Shown in pieces: positions 11,255 to 21,380 of a stretch of DNA of 64,000 bases (the stretch's first letter is position 1; each line of letters begins with the position of its first letter). The position numbers were made by a program, and so were the translations under genes. The DNA is from Flammula alnicola (lineage: Eukaryota; Basidiomycota; Agaricomycetes; Agaricales; Strophariaceae): positions 434,001 through 498,000 of the forward strand of contig JADNRV010000002.1 of NCBI GenBank assembly GCA_015499995.1. The letters run 5' to 3'. Under the pieces are notes generated by a model. The model saw nothing but the letters and a program-made list of their open reading frames with translations, was not told where the DNA came from and made no database searches.

Positions 11255-14200
11255 TCAGTCAAAATCAACACCCTCATCCTCTTCCTCACTCTCCTCATCC
11301 TCTGATTCCTCGTCGAGGTCCCAGCCATCCATATCCAAAGCCACATCATCTTCGTCAACACGTTGTAGTGTCGGCGATTCCATCAGTAATATTTCCATTT
11401 CGGGAGTAATATCTTGATCTTGTCGCTCTAAGTTGCCCTCAGATGCTGATTCTTCGTCAGACAGTGAGCTTTCATGTTCTTCATCGCTGAGTTCTTTGTG
11501 TAACAATTCTGTAGAATTTATTCTGATCTCTGCAAGCGCGCCGACTGCTGTTTCTCGCATAGATTCTGGCAGGTCGAAGTCGAGTTCATCCGTTATTGGG
11601 GTAAGCTTTCTTCGCTCTCGCAAACGGTCAAATTGCTGATTGAATTCTGCGATAGGGTTGCTCGAATTTCCGTGCGACAATTGCGCGATTCCAACTGAGA
11701 TAACATCAGGAACGGCGCGATCTTGTGGGTCCACAACACGACCAGGGATGATCTCGTATACATCATGTTCCTTGAGAACATTCATGAGGCGAATTATGTC
11801 CTTCTCGAGATCCGGGATGGTATGTTTTGAGCCTTGCTCTGTCCCCAGTTCGTGATTGATTTTTGTTGCCAGTTTCCGTAGAATTTCGACACACGGCGAG
11901 ACCAACGCAAGCCAATCCCAAGAATGACCGCCTCCCTCAGCTTTATAAACTCTCTTCAAACATATTCTGTAAGTTTTCTTCAATTGAGACATGGAAATAT
12001 GCTTACCTTGATCCAAAAATTCAGATGTTCTTGTACGAGATCAATTTCTACGAAAGCATTTGCTCTTCCTGTTGGATTGAGGAGCCAATTGTCGGTAACA
12101 ACTTTCCTGTAAATATTTATAAGAAACTGATATCAATTTTTTGCGTAGAACATACCGTATTTCCTTGGTCCACACATTAGTCAAGTTGTGCAAGAGGTGG
12201 AGCATCTCGTGCGCATATTTCATGCGACCATTTCCGCGATAGCTGAACGACCATTGTTTTAGTACCAATATCACAAGCCCTGAATCGCCTGACTTGACAG
12301 CATTTGCAAACAACCGTGTGAGCAATGCATCCCTCAAAAACAAACAGCCGTTTTCGAAGACCATATCGCCCTGGAGCTCAGCAGGTAAAGTCTCTGCTCT
12401 GTCATTGGTACTTCGACGCTGCTCACGCCGCCGGTTGCAGCGTCCGTCTTTTTTCTTTTTGCTTTCGCCTGTTCCTTCGCTTTCGCCTGTTCCTGCGCCT
12501 CCGCCCGTTTCGCTGCTGCAAGTCTAGGCTCTCGAAGCTCTTGCACACAATCTGCATTTGCAAACTTGGTGAGGATCTCCTTGGCGTGACCCTTCAATGT
12601 TGCCCACGACTTCATATTCCTCCCGTAATCTTCTAGAGACTCCTCCCCTGAAACCAAGAGCAAGCAGTGCAAAATTCGGGCGTAAAGTGAGATCATTATC
12701 AGATCTCTGCAAGTCCGGAATGATGGCAACGACGTCAAGACAATTGGTATTCGCTCCAGGCAGGTGTTGTGCCATGCCAGACTCCCTGGACTTCGCACAG
12801 ACGATACGCCGAAGTGAGTGAGGAGTGTCCCGTGCACGTCCGCGATCTTTGCGTGGAACAAACCAGTCACTAACACAAAATGTTTCCACATGTTCAGCCC
12901 GACCTCGTGTCCCAATCGAATGCCAGTAATTGCCCGTTGTCGTGCGATTGTAAGTTGGTCTCCGGCGATGAATTTGATGTATTTTTCGTAATCGGGGTTT
13001 TCAGGATCAAGCTGTAGCTCGGCGTTGATTTCTTCTACTACCTGAATATTGCCAGTGATTGTGTTTTCATCGATTTCCATGGATGGCAGAGGATGCAAGG
13101 GGGTTTTGTGAACTTCAATGGTCTCCGAACTCTTTGGTATGTCCTTCGCGAGATCTTGTTTCCAATGTTCAAACAGTTCACCCCCATAGTGCACGATCAC
13201 CGACAGGATAGTATAAACGAGAGCATCATCCATTAATTCGGACTCGTCCTCGGTCAATACAAGATTGTCGATCTTCAATGGCGGCGCATTAATTATTCCT
13301 TCATCTAGATGCTTGGTTTCAATGTCTTCAAGTTTTGCATCAAAGAGAGGTGCAACGGTGGCACATGTGCCGTTCTCTTGAGCGTCTATAACATTTGTAA
13401 GTCCTTTTCATCCACTGAAGTGTAAATTTTCATACTTTTCCGACCGAGAATTTGCTCGGCCACTTTGATCATCATGTTAACATTGTCATATACTGATATG
13501 AACAAATGGGATTTGGCGATCTTGCGTGCAGATTCTCGACATGCTTGTGAGAGTAGATATAATGTCCCTGGTGTTTTTCTCTTGCGCTTTTTGACTTTTG
13601 TGGCTTCCGCATCGCCTTCTGTTTCCTTGTCACTAACGACCTGCTTTTCAGAATGCGGCTTTGTTGCACTGGGACGTGCAATAACACTGTGATATGACAT
13701 GCCGATACCAAGGGCCGAGAATATGGTGAAATGCTGCCGTTGAGCGCCAGTGGCCATTAAGTATGTCCCAATAACGGACTGGGCATAATTATTGGTTCGA
13801 CTTTTTGACCTTAACAGGGCAAGAATGGCCGAGCCTTGGGCCTGAAGAATCCATGTAAGTTTCCTTTCCTTTCAACGTCAGAATTGAAATAAAAATACCA
13901 GTTCCTGTTTCTTCTGTGACTTTTCTTTTAGTTCTTTTTTCTGACGTTGGGTGGTCGAAAATGTGTCAAATATTGCGAAGGTGTTTGGCGCAAGCTCGCG
14001 AAGTCTGGCAGTGATGTTCTCCAGGCTGAACTGCAAGAAGAAGTCTTCGTTAACCACCATGGATGTCTTCCGCAACATCTTTGACTCCGAAATGGCCTTC
14101 GATTCGCGCCCAATAATTTTCTTTGCATGTTCTACTGCCCATTCCATGATAAATGAGTGCGTTGCATGGTTATAACCTGCTCCAGTCCAATAACCAAAGA

Positions 14201-14888
14201 TCTCCTTCACAGTCTCTCTTTGCTGAAAGAAACCTCGCCACCTCCAGTCGAAGATATGCCGTTTATCAGGATTGAACGTGTATTTGAGGAAGTCGGCTAA
14301 TGTTATGCCCTTTCGATGCAAGGAACCCAAAGTCTCGTCAAAAAACCTCTCCTTTTCTTGCGCCTCCCTCGCCTTGTTTTCCGCCATGGTTTGCAGACGC
14401 CTACTGGTCATGAGGTCCATTCGGTATCGCCTTTCAGCTCTGGGCGTCAAAATTGTATAGCCATCATCTGTTGTGGTTTCTGGGACCGGGGTTGGAAGTG
14501 AAGAGCTGCGATTACGGCGAGGGTAATGGTACGTTTGATGTTGGTTGCGTAATAATGAAGCTAATGGTGTGTCGTCAGATGTTGGCTGTACTTCGTTGTT
14601 TTGAAGAGGAACGTCGTCAGATGTCCAGAAGTTATTTTGAAGAGGAATGTCGTCAGACGTTGCTACTGGAATATCTTGAAGGGTATCTTCTTCATCATCG
14701 GTAAGGAATGGATTTTCTTCAGTGGTCTCGATGTAAATAGGCTCATCATCTTCTTCGATCTCTTCAGGTGGATCTGAAGGAGGAAGATCGTCGAAACCTG
14801 GAATATCATTGTCCGAAGCATTGTCGGAAGAAAGCACTATATGCCGTCGTCGATGCTGAGACTGAGGATGGCGGGGCAACATTGACAT
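11255..14888 (-). CDS. DUF6589-like protein, candidate transposase
   Basis: Multi-exon gene read leftward from the ATG at 14888 (MSMLPRHPQ). The first intron is about 13842-13898; later exons fall near 13386-13841, 12400-13380, 12170-12364 and 11255-12116. The acidic N-terminus contains three SDD-P-L-type repeats, followed by a helical region. The core shows motifs I associate with the fungal family DUF6589: RSKSRTNNYAQ, VYDNVN (about 13480), FIAGDQLT (about 12960), VTGLFHAK (about 12860), then NWLLNPTG, DLVQEHLNFWIK and a C-terminal Glu/Asp-rich tail. Conserved acidic residues (YDN, GDQ, QEH) could form a DDE-like site, but this is conjecture. About 1,000 residues. It is the only unassigned core gene in a bounded transposon, which suggests a mobilisation role. 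Confidence 0.75.
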
Positions 14889-14982
14889 AATCAGAAACAC
14901 AGAAATTACATAAAGTTTTATTCTCGATCATCTTTTCCTTTTTCCACAACTGCAAACTCCCATTCTTCCTCATTCAAAAAAA
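14889..14982. promoter_or_regulatory. divergent promoter between the DUF6589-like and RecQ genes
   Basis: Only 94 bases separate the two start codons (14888 minus, 14983 plus). This AT-rich gap must drive both transposon genes, arguing that they are expressed together. No unambiguous TATA box is claimed. Confidence 0.55.
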
Positions 14983-17289
14983 ATGCCTCCAGCATATTCT
15001 CAACCTCCTTTGGGTACTCGCCACAAAGCAAAACGAAATATTTATCTGGCCAAGCTTGCCGCTCTTGAGCGAGAGCTCGAAAAGCTACCTGAACTTATCA
15101 AGACGCGATTCAAGAAATGGACTAATGGTGCTCGCGAGTTCCAGCTGTCTTGTATGCGAGCGCAAGTCCTCAAGAAGGATGTCCTCCTTCAGGCGGCGAC
15201 TGGTTCAGGGAAAACTGGAATTGCTGCTGGTCCACACCTTTTGCCATCAAGTCAGGGCAAAGTAACATTAGTAGTGTCGCCGCTGATCGCTCTTGAGGAT
15301 GAACAAGTATGTCATTTAGCAATATATATATACTGCGGCTGATTTATAAAACCAGGTTTCTACCTTTCAAGATGAGTTTGGTCTGAAAGCGACTGCTATT
15401 AATGCAGCCAATGGGGGCTGTAGCCCATCTGTTATGGCGGTTAGTCAAAGATCTTTCTATCATATCATTCATATGACGGTCACTGAGATATTTTTATAGG
15501 AAGTAGTCGGTGGAGAATGGCAGATCGTCATCTTATCCCCTGAGATGCTTTTGTCCCGCAAGTTCAGTGATGGTGTCCTTCGCAGACCTGAATTTGGCCC
15601 TCGTTGCTTGTCAATTTTTATTGACGAGGCCCATTGTATTTCACATTGGGGTGCTTCTTTTCGCAAAGCATACAGCTCGATTGGAATTGTCCGTGCTTTT
15701 CTACCTCGAAACACACCTATTGTTGCAGTCACAGCGACTCTCACCCCCCTCGTTCATCAAGACATACTCAGCAAGTTACAGTTTGATCGCAGTGAACATT
15801 TATTCGTGAATATAGGAAACGACCGCGCCAACGTCTCACAAGTAGTTCGCGCTATGGAACACCCTGCGAACAGCTTCCGCGACCTCGACTTCCTTGTCCC
15901 AGCATCAAATTCATCTCCCACCGACATCCTCAAAGGTTTCGTCTACTCGGATGATATCAAGGCTGGCGCTTCAATTGTCGATTACCTCAATGAGCGTGTA
16001 GATTCCAAATACCGCTATCTGGGACTCGTCCGACCGTACAATGCAACCATGTCAAAGTCGTATAGGAAGCAGGTTATGCAGCTGTTCCGACAGGGAAAAG
16101 TACGCATTCTGGTTTGTACAGACGCAGCCGGCATGGTATGTTTCACCTTTGGATATTTACATGCTAATACTAATGGCTCTCTTTATTTAGGGTTGCGACA
16201 TTCCTGATATCGACATTGTCACACAGTGGAAAGTCCCCAAGAACGTCTCTTCATGGGTTCAGCGCGCCGGTCGTGCAGCACGAGGACCAGGGCGACAAGG
16301 CCTTGCTGTCATGATCGTTGAAAAGTCGGCCTTCGAAATTGCCACATCACAACTGACAGCAGAGGTGCCAAGCCAGGCCAAAGGGCGAGGACGTGGGCGG
16401 GGCAAGGCTCAAGGTCGGGCTGCAGCCACGAAGAATGGTGCTCATTATGCTGTAGCTCATGGTCAGAGACGAGGGATGTTTGGCGGAGCTTATGACAAGG
16501 TGGTCTCACTTGACGAGACACATATTACATTGGAAACACTTCAGGATTCACCAGGAGAAGGTATTTACTTGTATATTCAAACGACGAATTGTCGGCGCTC
16601 TCTCTTGCGGACAATTTTTCAGAATAATCCTTCGGGTATGCCTATCCTTCTTTGTTTAGTAGATGCTTATTTTTTTTTCAAGCTGTTGGCAAAATGTCGT
16701 GTTGTGATGTGTGCAATCCCCAATTGTTTGATACTGTCCGCCCCAGCAAGCCCCAACAAGCAACACGTCAGACAGCACTCAAACGTGTTGCACCCATTGA
16801 TTCAGTCCGGATGGCGCTTTACAGATGGAGGCGAGAGATTAAGGCTAAGAATTGGCCATGTAGCATGTGGGGCCCACAAGCTATTCTTGACGACAACACT
16901 TGCGAGCTTTTAGCTTCCCTTGGACCTGTTGAATCAGAAGAATTCCTATCTTCAGTCCTTAAAGCGGGCTGGGCATGGTGGGATACACTCGGCACTGAGT
17001 TGTTTTCCTTCCTTCATGGTCTCGACATTCCCCCCTCCCACAAGCTTCACGAGGCACCAAACGACGACCGCCAATCTCCGCACAAGAAACTGGACCCTCG
17101 ACATCAGCTGCTACCCACGAGTCACCAACCAAGCGTGCGCGTACTACAGCACCAACAACGTCATCAACCTCGGCTCAGACTGCACCTGCAGCACCTCGTG
17201 CACGGGGAATGAGAGACCGAGCCCCATTGCAATTTGCACCGACAGGGTATGATGGCTTTTGGTCTTCATTGGATAACACACCGAAGTAG
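14983..17289 (+). CDS. RecQ-family DNA helicase, transposon-borne (telomere-linked-helicase type)
   Basis: Exons 14983-15306, 15356-15439, 15500-16135, 16191-16635 and 16683 to the end. Helicase motifs appear in order: Walker A TGSGKTGIA, VSPLIALEDEQ, IFIDEAHCISHWG, VAVTATLTP, ILVCTDAAGMGCDIPD and SWVQRAGRAARGPG, the RecQ-type motif VI. After the helicase core comes a cysteine cluster (NCRR, then SCCDVCNPQL), like the RecQ zinc-binding region, and a basic Gly/Arg insert (GRGRGRGKAQGR). RecQ enzymes unwind DNA 3'-5' using ATP. The 3' end changes frame once near a run of six C's at about 17030. With one more base the protein would continue to the stop at 17289; as written it would end at 17212. 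Pairing with the DUF6589-like gene suggests helicase help in transposition or repair. Confidence 0.85.
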
Positions 17290-17369
17290 CTACAGTCAAT
17301 AGTCAATATCATACAAGTTTTCAAAAAAAAAATCACCTTTTTAAAAACTATTTTATTCAATTCAAAATG

Positions 17370-17582
17370 TAAAAAAAATGATATTATGTATACTCAATTT
17401 TAGCACTTTTTTTGGAGGTGTGGCCACCTTTTTTCGACGAAGTCGACACATCAAGATTGGCGGGGTCACCTAAAACACGCCCGGAATAGCCCAGTCCGCT
17501 CGCGAGCTCGCTCCTTCCTTGTCATGTGCTCCCGTTACGCTCTGTGACTAGAGCTCGCGAGCGTGACTGGCTAGCGAGTCTA
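17370..17582. repeat. right terminal inverted repeat of the DUF6589/RecQ transposon
   Basis: Ends CGAGTCTA, the imperfect inverse of the left tip TAGGCTCG. Its reverse complement carries TTCCGGG, CCGCCAATCTTG, GAAAAAAGG and CAAAAAAAG plus AAAATTGAGTA, in the same order as the left end. Confidence 0.8.
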
Positions 17583-17591
17583 CGTTAGCCT
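17583..17591. repeat. right 9-bp target-site duplication of the DUF6589/RecQ transposon
   Basis: CGTTAGCCT, identical to 10902-10910. It is immediately followed by mini-Helitron sequence AGATGTCGGCAGAGAGACG, continuous with copy C. Confidence 0.85.
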
Positions 17592-17695
17592 AGATGTCGG
17601 CAGAGAGACGTGTGAGACGGTGACTTGTTTGTCTGTGACCAATTGTGACACATCTTTGTCCGTCACGTGGGAAAGACCCTCTTCGATTTATAGTA

Positions 17696-18274
17696 CTAGA
17701 CTGTGGACCCGTGCGAAGCACGGTCTTTCAATGTTTGTAAATCTTGAGCTTGATCCTTGAAAAGAGTTCAAAATATGTGTCATTAAACTACTCAACAGAT
17801 TGCTACACTCTGAATGAAAAGAATTGTCTAATTTGATTTCCAACTAAATTAAAGCAGAAAAACTTGCAAGAAGTAACCAATGGAAGTAATAGTAATACCT
17901 GTAGCTGTACCCCATGCATAGTATTCCTACCTGTGCATAGTACCCCTACCCATGAGGCTATGCATAGTACACGGTATTACTGTACACCTACCCATGCATA
18001 GAACTCCTACATGCATACCTACCCTGGCCCATGTTTAGCACCCCTTACCCGTGACCCCGAGATGTGCAGTAGTGGATGCACTCGGACGTGAGAACGCAAG
18101 ACGGCGAGACCTGCGCGTGCGAGATCGAGCCGTATGCGCCAGGCATCAGCTAGACCTGCTAGACCGCCCATCGATTCCAAATCGGCTTGACGCGTCAGTG
18201 CACCGCCACTCGTTTGTGTATGACATAAGTTATGTCTTATGTAACTTGTCCCCCATGTCGTTTTATAATATAGA
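17696..18274 (-). mobile_element. non-autonomous Helitron F (579 bp)
   Basis: Minus strand. 5' tip TCTATATTATAAAACG at 18274, preceded by A. 3' hairpin CCGTGC-TTC-GCACGG, then tip CTAG at 17696-17699, followed by T. It sits between TCTA and TACTATAAATCG of mini-Helitron E, a perfect A/T insertion. No gene inside; a stretch around 17890-18040 repeats short CATGCATAG-type words. Confidence 0.75.
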
Positions 18275-18282
18275 TAGATAGA

Positions 18283-18426
18283 CGAGCGCGTGACCCGTGC
18301 TTCGCACGGGCGTGCCGTTGGCCTCGATGTCGAACGGCAGAGAGACGTGACATGTTTGTCTGTGAGCAATTGTGACCAGTCTTTGTCTGTCACGTGTGAA
18401 AGACCCTCTTCGATTTATAGTATAGA
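18283..18426 (-). mobile_element. intact mini-Helitron C (144 bp)
   Basis: Minus strand. Begins TCTATACTATAAATCG at 18426 with A before it; ends with hairpin CCCGTGC-GAA-GCACGGG, a short spacer TCACGCG and tip CTCG at 18283-18286, with T after. Both tips and the hairpin fill most of the element, so it is near the minimum size. It is the empty-site reference for the transposon insertion in copy E. Confidence 0.8.
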
Positions 18427-18515
18427 TGTATACGATAATGTTGTCATTCTCATCGTGAGGCTCAACCTAATCGTCACATCGTTTAAAAGCTTTCAACCTG
18501 ATGATATTATTATTA

Positions 18516-18545
18516 CTAGCTGCTACCCGTGCTTCGCACGGTGGA
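18516..18545 (-). repeat. Helitron 3' terminal hairpin with CTAG tip
   Basis: On the minus strand ACCGTGCGAAGCACGGGT folds into a stem with loop GAA, followed by AGCAG and CTAG, then a host T. This is the textbook Helitron replication-termination signal. Confidence 0.8.
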
Positions 18546-18620
18546 GAATGTCATGCATATGCAAATTTCAGTTTGCATGTAATATATACATAATAAAAAT
18601 ACATGATGCCAACTTGTGGC

Positions 18621-19729
18621 CTACTTTTCTATGGTAGGTACAGAATTGCTTGAGGATTCATCTCCAACTCGGCGTTGGCGCTTTCGCGAAGGACCTTCTG
18701 CTTCCGTTTGAACTGGAGCAACAGCCTGAGAAACAGACATGTGCCTTTTATCAACACGGCTGTAATTGATCAGGCCTTTGTTTTGGGCGTGTGTGTTTGA
18801 CGACGCTGCAAGTTAACGGTTAATGAATAAAAAAGTGGGTAGAAATATTAATAATACTCACTATCCAAGGTATTTGGAAGGGCATCATTCAAATTGGTGT
18901 TGGCCTGGCCCAAGAAAGCAATATGATCCACAGTCACTGTAAAATATTCTACAGTGTCAACAGATTGGTTTTTATAGGCCACATCCACCAGGAAGCCTGA
19001 CGCAGAGATGAATCGTTTGTTGTAAGGAACGGGTTTTCCATTTCTAAAACGGGGAGAGTCGGGAAATACACATAAGATCAGAGCGATGGGTTTGATTGGC
19101 TTCGAGGCCGCATTCTTGATATCTTTTAAAGCGGAAATATATTGTTCTATTTCAAGTGTGAATGTTCCGGCATCCTTCTGACAATTTGTTGCCATGCCTG
19201 AGACATGGATATATGCACGTTGTCGGGGGTCAATGCGGAAGGGTGTAGCTTCCTCCGATGAACAATCATCAGGTTTAGAATCTGAGGGAGGAGCAAGAGG
19301 AATGACCTGGTACGCAATATCAATATCGTTATATTCATCTTAGATGAGGGAAAACATACCCATTGTAGGTCCCCTACAAATTTATATTCAGATATTGCAA
19401 GGTCAGGTTGTATATCCACACCATCTTCCATACGTGCAAACTAATATTTCCTATCAGTGACCTCATTCAGTACGGATCAAAATAGGACTCACAGTAGCAT
19501 AGATTAGATATAGACCTGCATCGCTACTGAATTCTATCTCGGTTCCATTGTAGAAGCGCAGAGCACCAATAAGGGACTCGCATGAGGGTGATCCAACGTA
19601 TACTTGTGCGTCCAGAATTATTGATTTCGAGTCAGGAACATGACGTGGATTTGCGAGCGCTGCGATGGCAAGTATTGTCGCGAGGCCAGCAGCTGAGTCA
19701 GAGCCTGAGGTATTATGTTTCAGTGTCAT
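18621..19729 (-). CDS. intact Helitron-borne protein of unknown function
   Basis: Start ATG at 19729 (MTLKHNTSGSDSA), stop at 18621-18623. Four exons with clean GT-AG introns: after ...LYLIYAT, after ...VGDLQW, and before the C-terminal exon SSNTHAQNKG. About 270 residues. The middle has FRIDPRQRAYIHVSG and ILCVFPDSPRFRNG, followed by alternating hydrophobic strands (RFISASGFLVDV, FTVTVDHIAFLG). The beta-rich pattern and the ssDNA biology of Helitrons make an OB-fold/RPA-like role conceivable, but no diagnostic motif was found. The C-terminal exon ends in a short basic segment (RKRQRR). A TATA-like box (CTATAAATAA, 19791-19800) lies about 65 bases upstream. It shares strand with the Rep-helicase gene and sits between it and the 3' hairpin, so it is probably element cargo. 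Confidence 0.6.
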
Positions 19730-19790
19730 TGTGATTGTAATCAAGTTTGACGATAACGATTAAGTGTTGTGAAGATGGGTAACTTTACAG

Positions 19791-19800
19791 GTTATTTATA
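19791..19800 (-). promoter_or_regulatory. TATA-like box of the 18621-19729 gene
   Basis: CTATAAATAA on the minus strand, about 65 bases before the ATG, just outside the perfect palindrome at 19812-19870. Confidence 0.4.
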
Positions 19801-19811
19801 GGAGGAAGACA

Positions 19812-19870
19812 GGTGTTCGAGGAAAATCGAGTCCATGCGCAGGCCCTGGACTCGATTTTCCTCGAACACC
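19812..19870. repeat. perfect 24-bp inverted repeat with 11-bp loop
   Basis: Arms 19812-19835 and 19847-19870 are exact reverse complements (left arm starts GGTGTTCGAGG and ends CGAGTCCA); the loop is TGCGCAGGCCC. It lies upstream of the small Helitron gene. Perfect conservation of both arms suggests recent origin or a maintained structural role. Confidence 0.9.
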
Positions 19871-19994
19871 GGTAAGGTAGGTTGCGTTTGGTCGCGTCCA
19901 AGTCGCGTCGCATCCATTATCCATGACTGACGTCATTTTGGTTCCAGTCCATCACGGCACAACTCGACTGGGTCTCCTTCACCTCGCCCCTGCC

Positions 19995-20870
19995 TGTCTC
20001 GTCACTCAGCCTCGTCAAGCCTCTGACTTTGCACCGTGTCTCCTCATCTAAGGGATGTGGAGCTGGTATTATCGACTGCGATGGATAGCAGGGGCTTTGT
20101 AGATTTGCAAGCGGAGACCCACAAACCTGTGAGGTATGTAGAAAACTCTCAACACGATAACAATCGTTATCGCGTTGGGTTTTCTCATCTTTCCTTCACC
20201 TTACATCGCCTTATATGCATCATTTCTAGCTCTAAATTGCACCTGAACTCATACTACCGCCTGCGTGTCACTCGCCACCACGCCACCAGCGACCACTCTC
20301 GTCAATCAGCCTCATCGACGCCTCCGACTTTGCGCTGTGTGCCCCTCCTCTCATCTGAGGGATGTGGAGCCGGTATTATTGACTGCGATGGAAAGCAGGG
20401 GCTTTGTAGATTTGCAAGTGGAGACCCACAAATTGGGAGACCTGTGAGGTACGTAGAAAACTCTCAACGCGATAACAATCGTTATCGCGTTGTGTTTTCT
20501 CATCTTTCCTTCACCTTACATCGCCTTATATGCACCATTTCTAGCTCTAAATTGCACCTGAACTCATACTACCACCTGCGTGTCACTCGCCACCACGCCA
20601 CCAGCGACCACTCTCGTCAATCAGCCTCGTCGACACCTCCGACTTTGCGCCGTGTGCCCCTCCTCTCATCTGAGGGATGTGGAGCTGGTATTATCGACTG
20701 CAATGGAAAGCAGGGGCTTTGTAGAACTGCAAGGGGAGACCCATGAATTGGGAGACCTGTGAGGTATGCAGAGAACTCCCAGCGCGATAACGATCGTTAT
20801 TGCGCTGGGTTTGTTCACCTTTCCTTCGCCATACACTGTCTTATGTGCATCGTTTCTAGACTTCAACTTG
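19995..20870. repeat. tandem repeat, about 2.7 units of 307-315 bp, each with an internal palindrome
   Basis: AGGGATGTGGAGC recurs at 20051, 20358 and 20673. Each unit contains the palindrome CGCGATAAC-AATC-GTTATCGCG (third copy slightly changed), followed by TTTTCTCATCTTTCCTTCACC-like sequence. An open frame runs through the repeats on the plus strand, but it only reflects the repeat period. Confidence 0.88.
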
Positions 20871-20996
20871 TCTTTGTTGTACTCTGTATCTATACCGCCT
20901 ATCCAACTCTCGAACACTGTACGAACATGATGAACATCTGTGCCACTCACCGCCGCTGATCATCTTGTACCATTCAACCTACCACCATGGACGCCG

Positions 20997-21380
20997 ATGC
21001 CTTTCCTCGATCGTCTAATAGAAAGAACAAAGCAAAGTACCTACAGGAAACAGAAGCGGTCGTACTCACGTCCAGTAGACCTTTCGAACGACATGTCTTT
21101 CTTTGCTCCATCTTCGAACCAATTTCTCAACCCCTCGGCCCCTTCGCGGAAGAAGAGCCAACGGTTTCGCGATGATGACTTTCTGTCATCCGAAGATCTG
21201 GAGCTTTCATTTCCCTCCAATGTTTCTTTGAATTCTCCTCCACAAGAAAATATCTCATTGTCGCCTAGTGACTGCGAGCCTATGGACATCTCGCCTGCTC
21301 CTATCCTTAAATCCAGTTCGAGACAAAGGCCGCGAGCTCATACTGGTGTTGCTCGCAATGGCTCTATTACTTGTATATAA
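20997..21380 (+). CDS. possible small serine-rich protein in the Helitron, convergent with the Rep-helicase
   Basis: Open frame ending one base before the Rep-helicase stop region. The C-terminal part is polar (RKKSQRFRDDDFLSSEDLEL, CEPMDISPAP) and looks protein-like. An ATG with a better context at 20987 opens a different 62-codon frame, so the true start and any splicing are unclear. No family recognised. It could be an expressed cargo gene or chance. Confidence 0.3.
   Translation: MPFLDRLIERTKQSTYRKQKRSYSRPVDLSNDMSFFAPSSNQFLNPSAPSRKKSQRFRDDDFLSSEDLELSFPSNVSLNSPPQENISLSPSDCEPMDISPAPILKSSSRQRPRAHTGVARNGSITCI

Larger units (their letters stand above)
10911..17582. mobile_element. two-gene DNA transposon carrying a DUF6589-like protein and a RecQ helicase (6,672 bp)
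   Basis: Boundaries come from three independent signs. First, a 9-bp direct repeat CGTTAGCCT sits on both sides. Second, the tips match as inverted repeats (TAGGCTCG left, TAGACTCG on the opposite strand right), followed by imperfect subterminal inverted repeats over about 200 bp. Third, removing it restores a mini-Helitron like the intact copy C. Cargo is two divergent genes: a DUF6589-like protein leftward (11255-14888) and a RecQ-family helicase rightward (14983-17289), with a 94-bp gap between starts. No known transposase motif (hAT, Mutator, PiggyBac, Tc1) is recognised, so the DUF6589-like protein is the natural transposase candidate; that is inference. Both genes are largely open, so the copy may be recent. 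Confidence 0.85.
10869..17695 (-). mobile_element. mini-Helitron E, split by the DUF6589/RecQ transposon and by Helitron F
   Basis: Pieces: 10869-10910 (3' end with hairpin CCCGTGC-GAA-GCACGGG and tip CTCG, followed by host T), 17592-17695 (5' part), and TCTA at 18275-18278 (its first four bases). Joined on paper it is about 150 bp and matches, with few differences, the intact 144-bp mini-Helitron C at 18283-18426. This makes the insertions explicit: a 6,672-bp transposon between 10910 and 17583, and Helitron F between TCTA and TACTATAAATCG. Confidence 0.8.

Noticed and set aside
20036..20746. 236-codon plus-strand open frame across the tandem repeat
   Set aside because: It runs through ~310-bp tandem units and repeats itself; no protein motif. 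Explained by repeat period.
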